Notes under the pieces: generated by a model
Told to the model about the DNA's origin: nothing
What the model saw: the letters and a program-made list of their open reading frames with translations, nothing else
Database searches by the model: none
In this document: piece after piece, positions 9,241-18,466 of the stretch
How the letters are laid out: every line of letters starts with the position of its first letter
Numbering within the stretch: the stretch's first letter is position 1
Program-made: the position numbers and the translations under genes
Origin: Rhizosphaericola mali
Lineage (GTDB): Bacteria; Bacteroidota; Bacteroidia; Chitinophagales; Chitinophagaceae
Reading direction: 5' to 3'
NCBI RefSeq assembly: GCF_004337365.2
Contig: NZ_CP044016.1
Span: forward strand, 1,178,001 to 1,242,000
Length of the DNA stretch: 64,000 bases

Positions 9241-10605
9241 TTATCTAATGTTTTGAGTTATTTCATTTAGTTTGATTTCTTCATTTGGAATAGGCATTGC
9301 AAATCTTGGGTCTCCAGGGGGTAAACTGTAGCTTAGTCCATTGATAGTTCGTTGTAGCGTAGATTTAAAAGCGGATTGCTGATTAAGTCTTCGCAGGTCA
9401 CTCCACCGGACTCCTCGAAAAACGAGTTCCTTTCTTCTTTCTGACAAGAGGACTTCCAATGCCCTATTTTGAGATAGTGAACCATAAGGCTTGAATGTTC
9501 CAGTTACATATCTTGAAAGTAGCAGGGTATTTAGAAGATCAATCCCCTGTTGTGTATTGCCTAGCCGTATATCACACTCCGATTTTATGAGGTAAAGCTC
9601 ATCTGTGGCTAGTCCATTATATTGGTATCTTTTAAAGTCATAGGATCCTTTGAATGTATTAAAACCACTCGTTGTTGTAATAAAGTATATTGATTTACGT
9701 AAATCATTTTGATCGTAACTATTATATAAGGAGCCATCTATGGACGAGGAATTATAGGCAATGAAAGTGGAATTCACGAGCGTGCTGTGAAATATATCTT
9801 CTGAAAGGAAATTGGAAGCAATGGGATATCTCGTTTTTGAAAGTGTATTAAAGTCAACGAGTTGATGATTGTCTTCCAGCGCTATTGCAGCATATTTTGC
9901 TGCACTATCATAGTTAGATAAACCCAAATAAATTCTAGCTAAAGCAGCCCGAACAGATGTTTTATTAGGTCTAGTTACATATAAAGAACTTTGAGGTAAA
10001 AGTTCAAGTGCTTTTTTTAAATCGGCAATTACTTGCTGATAACATAGTTTAAGATTACTTCTTTGTACTTTACTGTTCAAATCTGGGCTTAACCGTAACG
10101 GTAGTCCAAGTGTGGTGGATGCTGTAATTGTATCGTAAGGAAGTGTAAAGTCCTGCAATAATCCGTAGTACTTCCAACTTCGATAAAACAATGCTTGTCC
10201 TTGTACTTGTCTACCCTCCTGAGATTGTTTTTCTGTTTCCCCAAATGAGTCAAAAGCCTGTAATACCGTATTGGCTACATAAATAGCATTATAAGGAGTA
10301 GTCCAGTCAGTAGACAATGGATAGGCACCATAAATGTCCGTTGCAAAAATGTAGGTGTTACGAGCAATGGGGGAAGTGGTATTATTCCACACTTTATCAG
10401 TTACATAATAATCTTCTGCGGTCAATGCACCCAAGGAAGGATCGTTTCTATTGAAAACACTTTCATTATTTAATAAATTTTGCAGATCCGTAAGGTTGTC
10501 TAAGGTAGAAAGTGCAATATTGGGTTTTTCCGACAAAAAATCATCTTGTTTATTACATGCTGTAAGGAAGCAGTAAAATATTAGAAATAAAATAGATCTA
10601 TACAT
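9241..10605 (-). CDS. SusD/RagB-family outer-membrane lipoprotein
   Basis: This 454-residue surface lipoprotein caps the SusC channel and binds the nutrient. The lipobox is FLTACN at the end of the signal peptide. TPR-type helices typical of SusD follow (QGQALFYRSWKYYGLLQDF near residue 135; RAALARIYLGLSNYDSAAKYA near 220), and the C-terminal SusD signature LSERRKELVFRGVRWSDLRRLN is near 390. It lies 18 nt after SusC and 4 nt before the TlpA-like gene on the minus strand, clearly one operon. The substrate cannot be deduced because no glycoside hydrolase is encoded here. Confidence 0.93.
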   Translation of the reverse strand: MYRSILFLIFYCFLTACNKQDDFLSEKPNIALSTLDNLTDLQNLLNNESVFNRNDPSLGALTAEDYYVTDKVWNNTTSPIARNTYIFATDIYGAYPLSTDWTTPYNAIYVANTVLQAFDSFGETEKQSQEGRQVQGQALFYRSWKYYGLLQDFTLPYDTITASTTLGLPLRLSPDLNSKVQRSNLKLCYQQVIADLKKALELLPQSSLYVTRPNKTSVRAALARIYLGLSNYDSAAKYAAIALEDNHQLVDFNTLSKTRYPIASNFLSEDIFHSTLVNSTFIAYNSSSIDGSLYNSYDQNDLRKSIYFITTTSGFNTFKGSYDFKRYQYNGLATDELYLIKSECDIRLGNTQQGIDLLNTLLLSRYVTGTFKPYGSLSQNRALEVLLSERRKELVFRGVRWSDLRRLNQQSAFKSTLQRTINGLSYSLPPGDPRFAMPIPNEEIKLNEITQNIR

Positions 10606-10623
10606 TAGAAATTGTTTTGTTGA

Positions 10624-13600
10624 TTAAAAAGAGGCTTTCACACCTATGGAAGCAGAAAATGGTAAAGGCATACTGTTGGCATAAATATCAGGATCTAGAT
10701 GATCTTTATTGGCGCGCCAAATAATGCCTACGTTATTTAAATATCCGTAAAACGTTAAGTCTTTAAACACCCTTTTACTTTTGGGAGATAGTGGCATGTT
10801 GTAAGTCAAGTTGATATCTTGCAATCTTATATGATCCCCTTTATCCACTAAAACCGAAGAATACTGATAAAAAGTTTCTCTATCATAATTTATAGGAGGC
10901 AATTGCATTGATGGTATGTTGGTGCGGTTTTCATCGCCTAGTTTTGTCCATCTTTTATAATAATCGACGTTACCTTGCCATTGATACAGACTATTGTAAT
11001 TAATGGATTGGCGTCTGAAAAAATAATCAAACTTATATATAAGATTAAAGGAAATCGAAAATCTTCCGAAACTAAAGGTATTTCTAAATGATCCAAAAGT
11101 CTGCGGTCTTGCGGCTCCCATAAATTGTAGACTATCTACAGGGGTATTGTTGATAATGTCTGTATAATCAGAAGATAATATACCCTTGCTATACCCTTGT
11201 GGGTTTCCTTGATTGTCCAGTCCACCCCATTTATAACCATAAATAGAAAAAGCAGGCTTACCCACTAAAGGATATATGGAACCTCCAGCACCATCTCCTC
11301 CTTGTAAATACTCTTGCGAAGAGGCTGGTACATCGTATTTCGTCACCTTATCTACTGCGGTACTAAATATAAAGTTTGTAGTCCATTTAAATCGGTGGTT
11401 ATTGATATTGACGGTATTAATAGAAATGTCGACCCCATGTCCTTTTGTATTGGAGTAATTACCATATACATTGGTTTGTCCACTCGAAGGTGCCATCGGA
11501 GCGAGTCCAATTATATCTGTTCCTTTTTTCATGTAGTATTCAAATGAACCAGATATAATATCGTTTTGTGTAGAAAAGTCCATTGCTAGGTTTATCATCC
11601 TAATTCTTTCCCATCTTAAATCTGGGTTGCCGGGGTTAGTAATAACACTGTAGGGCAATCTGGAATAATAAGACGCATTACCTGCGAATAGAGAGGTTGT
11701 TACAGCCGTTATATTATTGTCTACATTGGCATTGTAACCATAGGTGGCTCTAAGCTTCAAGTAATTCAACCAATTTATTTGCCAAAAATACTCCTTACTT
11801 ACTATCCAGCTTCCTCCAACAGAATAGAGCGGAACAGACTTTTGATTGGATTTTACACCAAACAAATTGCTTTTATCTCTACGTGCACTTAAAGAAACTA
11901 TGTACCTGTCGTTGTACGTATATGAGCCATTAAAAAAATAAGAAATATACCTATCTATATATTTACTAAATGCACTACCATTGGGAATTGCATTATAATC
12001 TCCAGATGGGCTCGTTAAGTAGTAATCCAAATAATTCACCAGAGAATAGCTACCATTTTGTTTATCATAACCATAGGTAGAATTACTTTCTCCTTCACGT
12101 ACATCCTGATTGATCTCAAACCCAGATAATAGGTTGATAGAGGAAAGCTTTGTTACAATAGAATAAAGGAGTTGAGCCCTCAGCCGATGAGCATTAACGG
12201 TGGAATTTGATTTATTCAGTATGCCTCCAACAGGTATGGGGTAAATCAGCCCTAAACTATTGGATGCGGTAATGTCTGTGTATTGATTGATAAGATTTCT
12301 GCCGTAATAGGTAGAATCATTGTAGTAGTAATTTGTGTTGGTGTTCAACCGCTCATATTGATACTTTAATTCTGCCGAGAAATCTTGTAAAAAAGCATAT
12401 TTTACGCCTATGTTAAATCGGTTGTCGACGGCGTTACTTGTATTATCGGCATTTTTTAATTCGTCTAATGGATTGTATTTCCAATTAAGTAATTGTCCGC
12501 CACCAGCGGTATCGGTATAACTTTCTGCATAGTTTTTTACAAGAGAAACACTCCTTCCATTTTGATCTACTAGCCTTGCATAGGGATAATAACTAGGTTT
12601 GGACGCTGTTGGATAAAGGTTCGGCAATGGACTATTCATTGTAGCTTTGGACTGTATATAGTTATAGCCTAGCGAAAGAGTAAATCCTTTGAAAAGATGA
12701 AAGTTATTATTCGCATTGAGGGTAAGTCTATAGTTTTTGTTGCCGACTTGATTGGACTGATTATTATCAAAACCCATAGAGAGAAAATAATCATTAGCAG
12801 GACCTCCTCCCCGAAAACTGAGGCTGTATTGTTGTGCGATAGAATTTCGATATAAATACTTTCTTACATCTTTTCGAAAATCATTGCTACGAAGTGCATC
12901 TATTTGGGTATTTGCATCTGTTGAACTAACTAATCCTCTTTTGGCTTCATCTAGTAAGGCTACCACCGGAGAAACGACAGGATGATAGGAACTTGTTAAA
13001 TCATTATCATAGTAACCTTGCTCAAATAACGATTTTTCGATATCAATAAAATCTGAAGCGTTTATCCAGTTGGGCGAATAAAATAGATTGGGTCTATTGC
13101 CTATGGTGGTGTTGGCATTTAGTTCAACATTTACTTTTTGGTTTTGCTTTCCTTTTTTAGTAGTAAGAACGATAACGCCATTACCCGATTTTACGCCCCA
13201 TATAGAAGACGCTGCGGCGTCTTTGAGTACGGTTACACTTGCTATGTCATTGGGATTGATATTGGAGATGTCCCCATCATAGGGAAATCCGTCTACGACC
13301 ACTAGTGGTTGGTCATTGGCAAAAAGCGTACTTCTACCACGTATACTCAGATTATAACCTCCAGTATTATTGAGTGTAGACGAAACATTCCTGTTAAATA
13401 ATAACCCTGGGACATTCCCTTCAAGACGACTGATAATATCTGGTCCAACTCTTTTATTTAATAGGGCACTATCTACGAAGACAAAACTACCTGTTGCTCG
13501 TTCCTTTGGTATCTGTTGATAGCCTGTAGAGACGATTACTTCCTCCAAATCAGAGGAAGGGTTTAACTGCACATGAATGAAAGTATCTTTAGCTTCTAGG

Positions 13601-13839
13601 AATAAAGATTTGGATATATAATCCATATGAGAGAAAATGATAGAATCTGAACTATGCAATACCATAGTAAATTGCCCGTTTATATCCGTCTCAGTCCAAG
13701 TATTCCTTTTTTTTAGATGTAGGGTTGTGTGAGGTAGAATATTGCCATTAGATGCTCTTACAACTCCTCTTATCTTCTGTGCCAAAGAAAGTATGGGCAA
13801 AAGCATCCCCATTACGAATAGGATCGTTTTGAATTTCAT
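10624..13839 (-). CDS. SusC/RagA-family TonB-dependent outer-membrane receptor, STN-less
   Basis: This 1071-residue protein has a signal peptide (residues 1-20), a carboxypeptidase-regulatory-like domain (22-95), a TonB plug (about 105-230) with the SusC signature VVVDGFPYDGDISNINPNDI and VTVLKDAAASSIWG, and a 22-strand barrel ending in ASIGVKASF. It drives TonB-dependent uptake across the outer membrane together with SusD downstream. There is no N-terminal STN domain, although an ECF sigma/FecR pair lies at 4.7-6.5 kb; signalling through that pair would therefore need another receptor or an unusual contact. The operon partner TlpA points to a peptide, metal or thiol-containing substrate rather than a glycan. 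Confidence 0.94.
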   Translation of the reverse strand: MKFKTILFVMGMLLPILSLAQKIRGVVRASNGNILPHTTLHLKKRNTWTETDINGQFTMVLHSSDSIIFSHMDYISKSLFLEAKDTFIHVQLNPSSDLEEVIVSTGYQQIPKERATGSFVFVDSALLNKRVGPDIISRLEGNVPGLLFNRNVSSTLNNTGGYNLSIRGRSTLFANDQPLVVVDGFPYDGDISNINPNDIASVTVLKDAAASSIWGVKSGNGVIVLTTKKGKQNQKVNVELNANTTIGNRPNLFYSPNWINASDFIDIEKSLFEQGYYDNDLTSSYHPVVSPVVALLDEAKRGLVSSTDANTQIDALRSNDFRKDVRKYLYRNSIAQQYSLSFRGGGPANDYFLSMGFDNNQSNQVGNKNYRLTLNANNNFHLFKGFTLSLGYNYIQSKATMNSPLPNLYPTASKPSYYPYARLVDQNGRSVSLVKNYAESYTDTAGGGQLLNWKYNPLDELKNADNTSNAVDNRFNIGVKYAFLQDFSAELKYQYERLNTNTNYYYNDSTYYGRNLINQYTDITASNSLGLIYPIPVGGILNKSNSTVNAHRLRAQLLYSIVTKLSSINLLSGFEINQDVREGESNSTYGYDKQNGSYSLVNYLDYYLTSPSGDYNAIPNGSAFSKYIDRYISYFFNGSYTYNDRYIVSLSARRDKSNLFGVKSNQKSVPLYSVGGSWIVSKEYFWQINWLNYLKLRATYGYNANVDNNITAVTTSLFAGNASYYSRLPYSVITNPGNPDLRWERIRMINLAMDFSTQNDIISGSFEYYMKKGTDIIGLAPMAPSSGQTNVYGNYSNTKGHGVDISINTVNINNHRFKWTTNFIFSTAVDKVTKYDVPASSQEYLQGGDGAGGSIYPLVGKPAFSIYGYKWGGLDNQGNPQGYSKGILSSDYTDIINNTPVDSLQFMGAARPQTFGSFRNTFSFGRFSISFNLIYKFDYFFRRQSINYNSLYQWQGNVDYYKRWTKLGDENRTNIPSMQLPPINYDRETFYQYSSVLVDKGDHIRLQDINLTYNMPLSPKSKRVFKDLTFYGYLNNVGIIWRANKDHLDPDIYANSMPLPFSASIGVKASF

Positions 13840-14087
13840 TGAAAATATGTTAGTTAGTTAAAAATGTTGTGCTATATAAGTGCCAACAAAATGAGTTATT
13901 TCACGCTAGGAAAAACATTTTGGAATTGTGTAAATAAATATAAACAAGCAGTTATCCTCAATCAGAGGAATGCAAGTAGTGTAGTTGAATAAGTCTATTC
14001 CTATAGTTGTAAAAAAGTAAAGCCGATAATTTACTTACTGTAACTATTCAAAAAAACATTAATTAGCTTGGGTTACGTGGTTTGCAC

Positions 14088-14117
14088 GCATATTGTTGAT
14101 TAGCTTTGGCAATATGC
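14088..14117. repeat. Short inverted repeat in the spacer upstream of SusC
   Basis: GCATATTG at 14088-14095 is mirrored by CAATATGC at 14110-14117, giving an 8-bp stem with a 14-nt loop. There is no T-run on either side, so it is not an obvious terminator. It lies about 150 bp left of the larger structured element and could belong to the same transcript or be an operator. The rest of 13840-14250 shows no ORF and no promoter that I can call. Confidence 0.35.
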
Positions 14118-14269
14118 CAATACGGTTTTTGATTTATTTGTACGCTCTTCTGTTTTGGCTTGTGTGTAGTTATTGATATCATTGTTCTTAATTGACCAGT
14201 TAAGAAAGAAGAGTCTGGTTAAGAGAGAACTTTACAATTCTAAAAAAGAAAGGCATGAGCTCAACTTAC

Positions 14270-14380
14270 CGACTTGAGGCCCTGAGAAGCCTGTACACGG
14301 ATAAGAGAGCCCACGCCCGAGAACGTGAGCCATTCATCTTATCATCTCGTGTACATAGAAATTTCTCAGGTTTCAAGTCG
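14270..14380. ncRNA. Long nested-stem element, candidate structured RNA
   Basis: Four paired blocks nest one inside the other. CGACTTGA 14270-14277 pairs with 14373-14380, CCTGAGAA 14281-14288 with 14363-14370, TGTACACG 14292-14299 with 14348-14355, and GATAAGA 14300-14306 with 14337-14343. A small apical hairpin CACG/CGTG (14312-14315 with 14324-14327) lies inside. The blocks are separated by short asymmetric internal loops, as in folded RNAs. The segment is also visibly more GC-rich than its surroundings. No protein frame explains it. I do not recognise it as SRP RNA, 6S, RNase P, tmRNA, a known riboswitch or a group II intron domain. A MITE-like or cruciform DNA element is the main alternative. 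Direction of transcription is unknown. Confidence 0.5.
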
Positions 14381-14515
14381 AGACTCTAAGCGAATTGCTT
14401 CAAATATTTTAATGAAGTATTCGCAAATTTATATAACATATCAAAAATAGGTAAAATATTTTAATTGCGGATACCATTCCGCAATATTTTTTACTAGAAG
14501 ATTTTTATTTGTTAA

Positions 14516-14746
14516 ATGTCCGATTTAAGTAGAATCATATGCAATTACATTATAAAAGAATGGATTTCCAAATGGAACGGCTCTATTCGCTCATTTGCTG
14601 ATGAGCATGATGTTGATGAAAAGACTGTTAGGCAGATAATGGACATTGAAAATAATCCATATAAAATTGGGCTTTATACTCTTGAAAATATGTGCAAGGC
14701 AAGAAATATCACGCTGGAATATTTGTTTAAGGAGATTAAAAGATGA
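14516..14746 (+). CDS. Small HTH (XRE/Cro-like) DNA-binding protein
   Basis: This 76-residue protein is dominated by a helix-turn-helix: SIRSFADEHDVDEKTVRQIMD near residues 23-43, then TLENMCKARNITLEYLFKEI, the pattern of a Cro/CI-type domain of the kind used by plasmid and mobile-element regulators. It starts about 135 nt after the nested-stem element and is followed by decayed sequence. It may control that element or the neighbouring mobile module, but the sequence does not show which. Confidence 0.65.
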   Translation: MSDLSRIICNYIIKEWISKWNGSIRSFADEHDVDEKTVRQIMDIENNPYKIGLYTLENMCKARNITLEYLFKEIKR

Positions 14747-14955
14747 AAGATAATTGATAAATTTAGACTAGATACAACATTGAATAAGTTTGAAGATTAA
14801 TGATGAAAGAATGAATAATGACTCAATATCATTATTAAACTTTTATACTAAATTTGAATGTAATAATTATTTTATCCGTCACAAAATTGTCTAGACGAAT
14901 ATCGTTGATGGTTAGCAGCAACAATTCTTAACGGCACTATAAACTATACAAATAA

Positions 14956-15156
14956 ATGGCTATTCCAAGATTATTCGTTAGCTCGACTTGCTATGACTTA
15001 CAAGAAATTAGATTTCAATTGCGAAATTTCATTAGAGATTTTGGTTATGACGCAGTCATGAGTGAATTTGACGACATTTTCTATAGTTATGAAGCTCATG
15101 TCCAAGATTCCTGTATTGAAGAAATCAACAAATGCCATCTTTTCATATTAGTGTAG
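14956..15156 (+). pseudogene. DUF4062 protein fragment
   Basis: These 66 residues match the start of DUF4062 proteins: RLFVSSTCYDLQEIRFQLRNF, then EINKCHLFILV, where the family continues with a Gly-rich strand (GGRYG type). Here a TAG ends the frame at that point, and the +1 frame directly carries on with VGNNFGIM before breaking down. So the gene has a frameshift and has lost the rest of a protein that is normally several hundred residues long. DUF4062 proteins are often found in defence or mobile islands. Bases 15157-15399 hold no further recognisable coding sequence. Confidence 0.7.
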
Positions 15157-15399
15157 GTAACAATTTTGGTATTATGAAAAACCTATTCCAAAACCTATAA
15201 TTGAAAATAACGATCTGCCATTCTAAAATATTATTGCATGTGAAAATCACAGGTGTAATAGTCGCTAACGTATTAGTCTAAAACATTTGTATTAAAATTT
15301 AGTCCAATATGTTTCTAATTTTTTCCCTATATTACGCAAGCTTGTTATGAACCTTATGTTATATAACAACTTTATCTGTTTATTATTTAAATGAAAAAC

Positions 15400-15888
15400 T
15401 CACAAGAGTCCTTCATTTGCAAAAGATTGATAACTATCTGTTGTCAGTATCAAATGATCCAATAGTGTAATATCCATTAGCCTGGCAGCTTCTTTCAATC
15501 TTTCTGTAATCTTCAGATCCGCAGGACTTGGCGTAAGATTTCCACTCGGATGATTATGTGCTACAATAATTTTACAAGCATTAGATTTTAGAGTTACCGT
15601 AAGTAGAATGCGAATATCCACAATAGTACCAGCAGTACCACCTGTAGATCCGTGGTATACACCGAGAACTCTGTTAGCATTATTCATTAGTAGCATTTTG
15701 AAAGATTCAACAAGTTCCATTTCATCTTCGTTCCAAACGGATCTAAAAAGAGCTAATGCATCTTCTGCCATATTAATTTTAGGTCTTTGCGTAGCTTTTA
15801 TTTTGTTGCGATAAGATAGTTGGACTTCTTGTAATGCGGACCAATGAGGTTCATTTTCTCTGGTTGCTGTTGAGTTGTAAGTTTTCAT
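15400..15888 (-). CDS. RadC-family JAB/MPN-domain protein
   Basis: The start at 15888 gives a 162-residue protein; the longer frame to 15972 adds a leader without family resemblance. The JAMM metal site is intact: HNHPSGNLTPSPAD supplies His111, His113, Ser121 and Asp124. RadC-family proteins of this compact size are typical passengers of plasmids, integrative elements and phages in Bacteroidota. Despite the name, a direct DNA-repair role is not established. Together with the relaxase and MobC upstream it marks the edge of a mobilisation module. Confidence 0.85.
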   Translation of the reverse strand: MKTYNSTATRENEPHWSALQEVQLSYRNKIKATQRPKINMAEDALALFRSVWNEDEMELVESFKMLLMNNANRVLGVYHGSTGGTAGTIVDIRILLTVTLKSNACKIIVAHNHPSGNLTPSPADLKITERLKEAARLMDITLLDHLILTTDSYQSFANEGLL

Positions 15889-16172
15889 GATGTACTGTTT
15901 TTGTGTAACCGCGATAAAAGACGGTTCTCTAAAAAGAAGGCAGTACGTGGAATAGCGGAGCGTAGTGAGCATATGCCGTCGAAAGCTGCCTGCTTTTTAA
16001 AGAGAACCGTATTAGCTTAGTGAAACTAAAAACGGTACATAAAATCTTATAACGGAAGAAGGAAAAAATTAAACTAGAACAATCATTACAATGAAAAGAG
16101 AATGGAATATGTATACAAAATAAACTATCACCAATTTGTATAAAATATGTGACAACAAAAGGTGGCTATTTG

Positions 16173-16760
16173 TTATTTCTTCTTTTTTGCTTTACGTTTT
16201 TTGGAAGAGGTTTTTTCGGGAATATTGTTTTGTTCCAAATTTCTAGGATGATGATCTAAAAAATAGTATGGATTTCTATTGTATACAGAATCTACAGCTC
16301 TGATAAAGTTTGGTGCTGCCTGTTGAACATAGTCATACTTTATGAGTAGTTCGTTGTATTGATTGTAACGTGTAAAACTACGCCACCCCAGATAAATGGA
16401 TAGTCCAATGAAAAACAATAAAAGAAGCAACCATTTCCATTCTTTGAAACTGTGTTCATGTCGGATCTTTTGAGCCGTAGGTGCTGCCAGTTGTTGAATA
16501 GTACGCTCTAAGGATCGCTGCAATTTTTCCATGGATTCAGGACGCAACATCTTATCCTCTTTAATGTCCTTTTTTACCACCAAATCTAAAAGTGCTTTCA
16601 TATGGTCCACTTTTTTAGGCAGTATTCTCAGGCTATAAGACAAGGAATCGCAAAGCTCATTTTGTGCTTGAGAGGGTTCTACTTTTTCAACAAGCGCTTT
16701 GGTTTCTTGCACTTCTTTTACCAAATCTTTTAATACGATTTCTACTTCGGAAAGATTCAT
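16173..16760 (-). CDS. Mobilisation-associated membrane protein, hypothetical
   Basis: This 195-residue protein has a heptad-like helical N-terminus (residues 1-100), one membrane helix near 110-127 (WLLLLLFFIGLSIYLGW), and a very lysine/arginine-rich tail (SSKKRKAKKKK). The gene is 24 nt downstream of the relaxase on the same strand, so it belongs to the mob operon. Proteins of this plan often accompany Bacteroidota relaxases and may link the relaxosome to the membrane or to a helper conjugation system; that is inference from context. No enzymatic motif is visible. Confidence 0.7.
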   Translation of the reverse strand: MNLSEVEIVLKDLVKEVQETKALVEKVEPSQAQNELCDSLSYSLRILPKKVDHMKALLDLVVKKDIKEDKMLRPESMEKLQRSLERTIQQLAAPTAQKIRHEHSFKEWKWLLLLLFFIGLSIYLGWRSFTRYNQYNELLIKYDYVQQAAPNFIRAVDSVYNRNPYYFLDHHPRNLEQNNIPEKTSSKKRKAKKKK

Positions 16761-16784
16761 AACTAGAGGATATTAAAGGGTTAC

Positions 16785-17855
16785 TTACATAGATAATTTT
16801 ACTTTTCTTTTTTCTTTGAGTCGCTTTTTCTCTTCTGACTCATCTATACCCATCGCACCAAAATAAACGTCATCTATATCTACCTTAAGAGGACTAATCA
16901 TATAATCAATCAAAGCTTTTGTCACTGTTTCAATAGTTATACTTGTATTGTTGTTATATGTTGGATGAACTTCACGAGGCATAAATCTATCTCTGTGGTG
17001 CAAGGTTGATTTTAGAGTGCCATTATTCACATCTCTCTTTGCTAGTGCAATATTTCTTTCTAATTGTGCTACTTGGGAAGAACTCATTGGCGCTTTCTGT
17101 TGTTTTTTATTAAATGTAATGATCTTCTCAATTTTAGAAAGACTACATCCTAAGGAACTCGCTTTAAAATATATTCCAGAGGATTGATGTACAATTCCCA
17201 GTCCTCTTCCCTTATGTAAACTATAACCCAAGTTTTGCATATGTGTGATAAATTCCAAAATGGACGTTGCCTTATAAAGTGCATTTTTCAAATCCATCCT
17301 AGCTTGCAACTGCCGAGTATTCCAATGCTGTTTTTCTTGATTAGAACTTTTTAATTTCTGTTTCCAGGTCTTCGGTGTCTTGACTTGTTTTAGATGAAAT
17401 AGCATTTCACACTTTCGGGCAATGTTCATTAATCTTTGCTTGGATTGAAAAAGATTCACTACTTGTCTACCGTCAATGGGAGGACGAACAATGATGGCAT
17501 GGTAGTGATCTTTACTTAATGGGCTGGTGTGTTTACAAAGTAAAAACATGTTCTTATCTAGTTTAAATTCCTTCATAATCATTGCGGCCAATTGTAATTC
17601 CTGATTTTCATTTAAGGATTCTCCTTCACTTAAAGAAAAGATTGCATGAAAAAGAGGCAGGCTACAACGTTGGTTATTTAAATCCAATGCCATCTGCATT
17701 TGTGCCACAATTTGATCGGTATGTTCTCCTACAAGTGCATTTTGAAAAATGATTTGAGCTTTTTCTTCCGGATGTTTTAATCCATTTTCCCGAAGCACAT
17801 AGGAGACCATATTGGAAACAGAAGAAGCTTTAACGGTCGTTTGTTTAGCGATCAT
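16785..17855 (-). CDS. Relaxase/mobilisation nuclease (MobB-like)
   Basis: Choosing ATG at 17855 gives 356 residues beginning MIAKQTTVKASS; the frame upstream to 17903 lacks family features. Relaxase features are the early conserved block VSYVLREN, the histidine-containing motif SKDHYHAIIVRPPIDG near residue 130, and the later GYSLHKGRGLGIVHQSSGIYFKA. Such enzymes nick oriT in one strand and pilot the DNA into the recipient using a conjugation machine supplied in trans; no type IV secretion genes are in the window. MobC is encoded 52 nt upstream. The element is therefore mobilisable rather than self-transmissible, as far as this window shows. Confidence 0.85.
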   Translation of the reverse strand: MIAKQTTVKASSVSNMVSYVLRENGLKHPEEKAQIIFQNALVGEHTDQIVAQMQMALDLNNQRCSLPLFHAIFSLSEGESLNENQELQLAAMIMKEFKLDKNMFLLCKHTSPLSKDHYHAIIVRPPIDGRQVVNLFQSKQRLMNIARKCEMLFHLKQVKTPKTWKQKLKSSNQEKQHWNTRQLQARMDLKNALYKATSILEFITHMQNLGYSLHKGRGLGIVHQSSGIYFKASSLGCSLSKIEKIITFNKKQQKAPMSSSQVAQLERNIALAKRDVNNGTLKSTLHHRDRFMPREVHPTYNNNTSITIETVTKALIDYMISPLKVDIDDVYFGAMGIDESEEKKRLKEKRKVKLSM

Positions 17856-17907
17856 ACCAGTGATTTTAAAAGTTGAACCTTGGGGAATGCATAAAAAAAA
17901 CATCTGC

Positions 17908-18234
17908 TTATTGCAGTGTGTTTTTTATTTCACCCGCCAGTAAAAGAATTTTTTCACCATAGTATTTGAGTTCATTTTCTGTGAGGTGTTGGATCTTTCC
18001 CTGATGTAAATGACGAACCAATTGATTAAAATTGGAGGCCGTAAGTGTCAACGCCAAAACTACCTTGGATACAGAAGCGGGAATGGTTTTACGATACATT
18101 TTGATATGAACTTTTCTAGAAGCTTCAATCAAAAAATGTGAAATGGGTAATTCACATTGTCTCGCCTTCGAGGAAATACTAAGGTACTCTTCAGGGGTGA
18201 CGAGTATATTTAAACGACGTGTTTTATTTTTCAT
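17908..18234 (-). CDS. MobC-type relaxosome accessory protein
   Basis: With ATG at 18234 the product is 108 residues, beginning MKNKTRRLNILVTPEEYLSI, a ribbon-helix-helix start as in MobC/MbpA proteins that bind oriT and help the relaxase. The C-terminal helices LTASNFNQLVRHLHQG and LLLAGEIKNTL fit the MobC domain (conserved N.NQ). The longer frame to 18384 reads through a structured non-coding region and is rejected. It is the first gene of the mob operon (MobC, relaxase, membrane protein). Confidence 0.85.
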   Translation of the reverse strand: MKNKTRRLNILVTPEEYLSISSKARQCELPISHFLIEASRKVHIKMYRKTIPASVSKVVLALTLTASNFNQLVRHLHQGKIQHLTENELKYYGEKILLLAGEIKNTLQ

Positions 18235-18239
18235 ATACT

Positions 18240-18466
18240 TGGATTTGAAAATGAATAAATGACGAATGCGACAGTCATGAGAGAATAGATAATTTGGGCC
18301 TCGCATGAGTACGCCCAACCTGCTTGCTATAGAAAACCAAGGGCTCCTACGACAAGGTTTTAGAATACGGATTACAGAGCCCATTCCTATGCCTTTTAGG
18401 AGGCTTGCGGAGCATATATTTGTTTTGGCTCCCTTCTTGATCCTAAGGTCTTTCTATAGCTTTAGA
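18240..18466. other. Candidate origin of transfer (oriT)
   Basis: This non-coding stretch lies directly upstream of mobC, the usual oriT position in Bacteroidota mobilisable elements. It contains a perfect 10-bp inverted repeat, GCTATAGAAA at 18326-18335 against TTTCTATAGC at 18451-18460, enclosing a second hairpin GGGCTC/GAGCCC (18341-18346 with 18377-18382). It is also more GC-rich than its flanks. No nic site can be assigned from sequence alone. Confidence 0.5.

Noticed and set aside
14270-14380. Integron attC site
   Set aside because: Only one end resembles a core site, no integron integrase is present, and the stem pattern is nested blocks rather than the R/L box layout.
14270-14380. 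Group II intron domain or retron msr-msd
   Set aside because: No reverse transcriptase is encoded nearby and the domain V pattern is absent.
17855-18384. Longer starts for the relaxase and mobC frames
   Set aside because: The extra N-terminal residues read through hairpin-rich spacer and lack family similarity.
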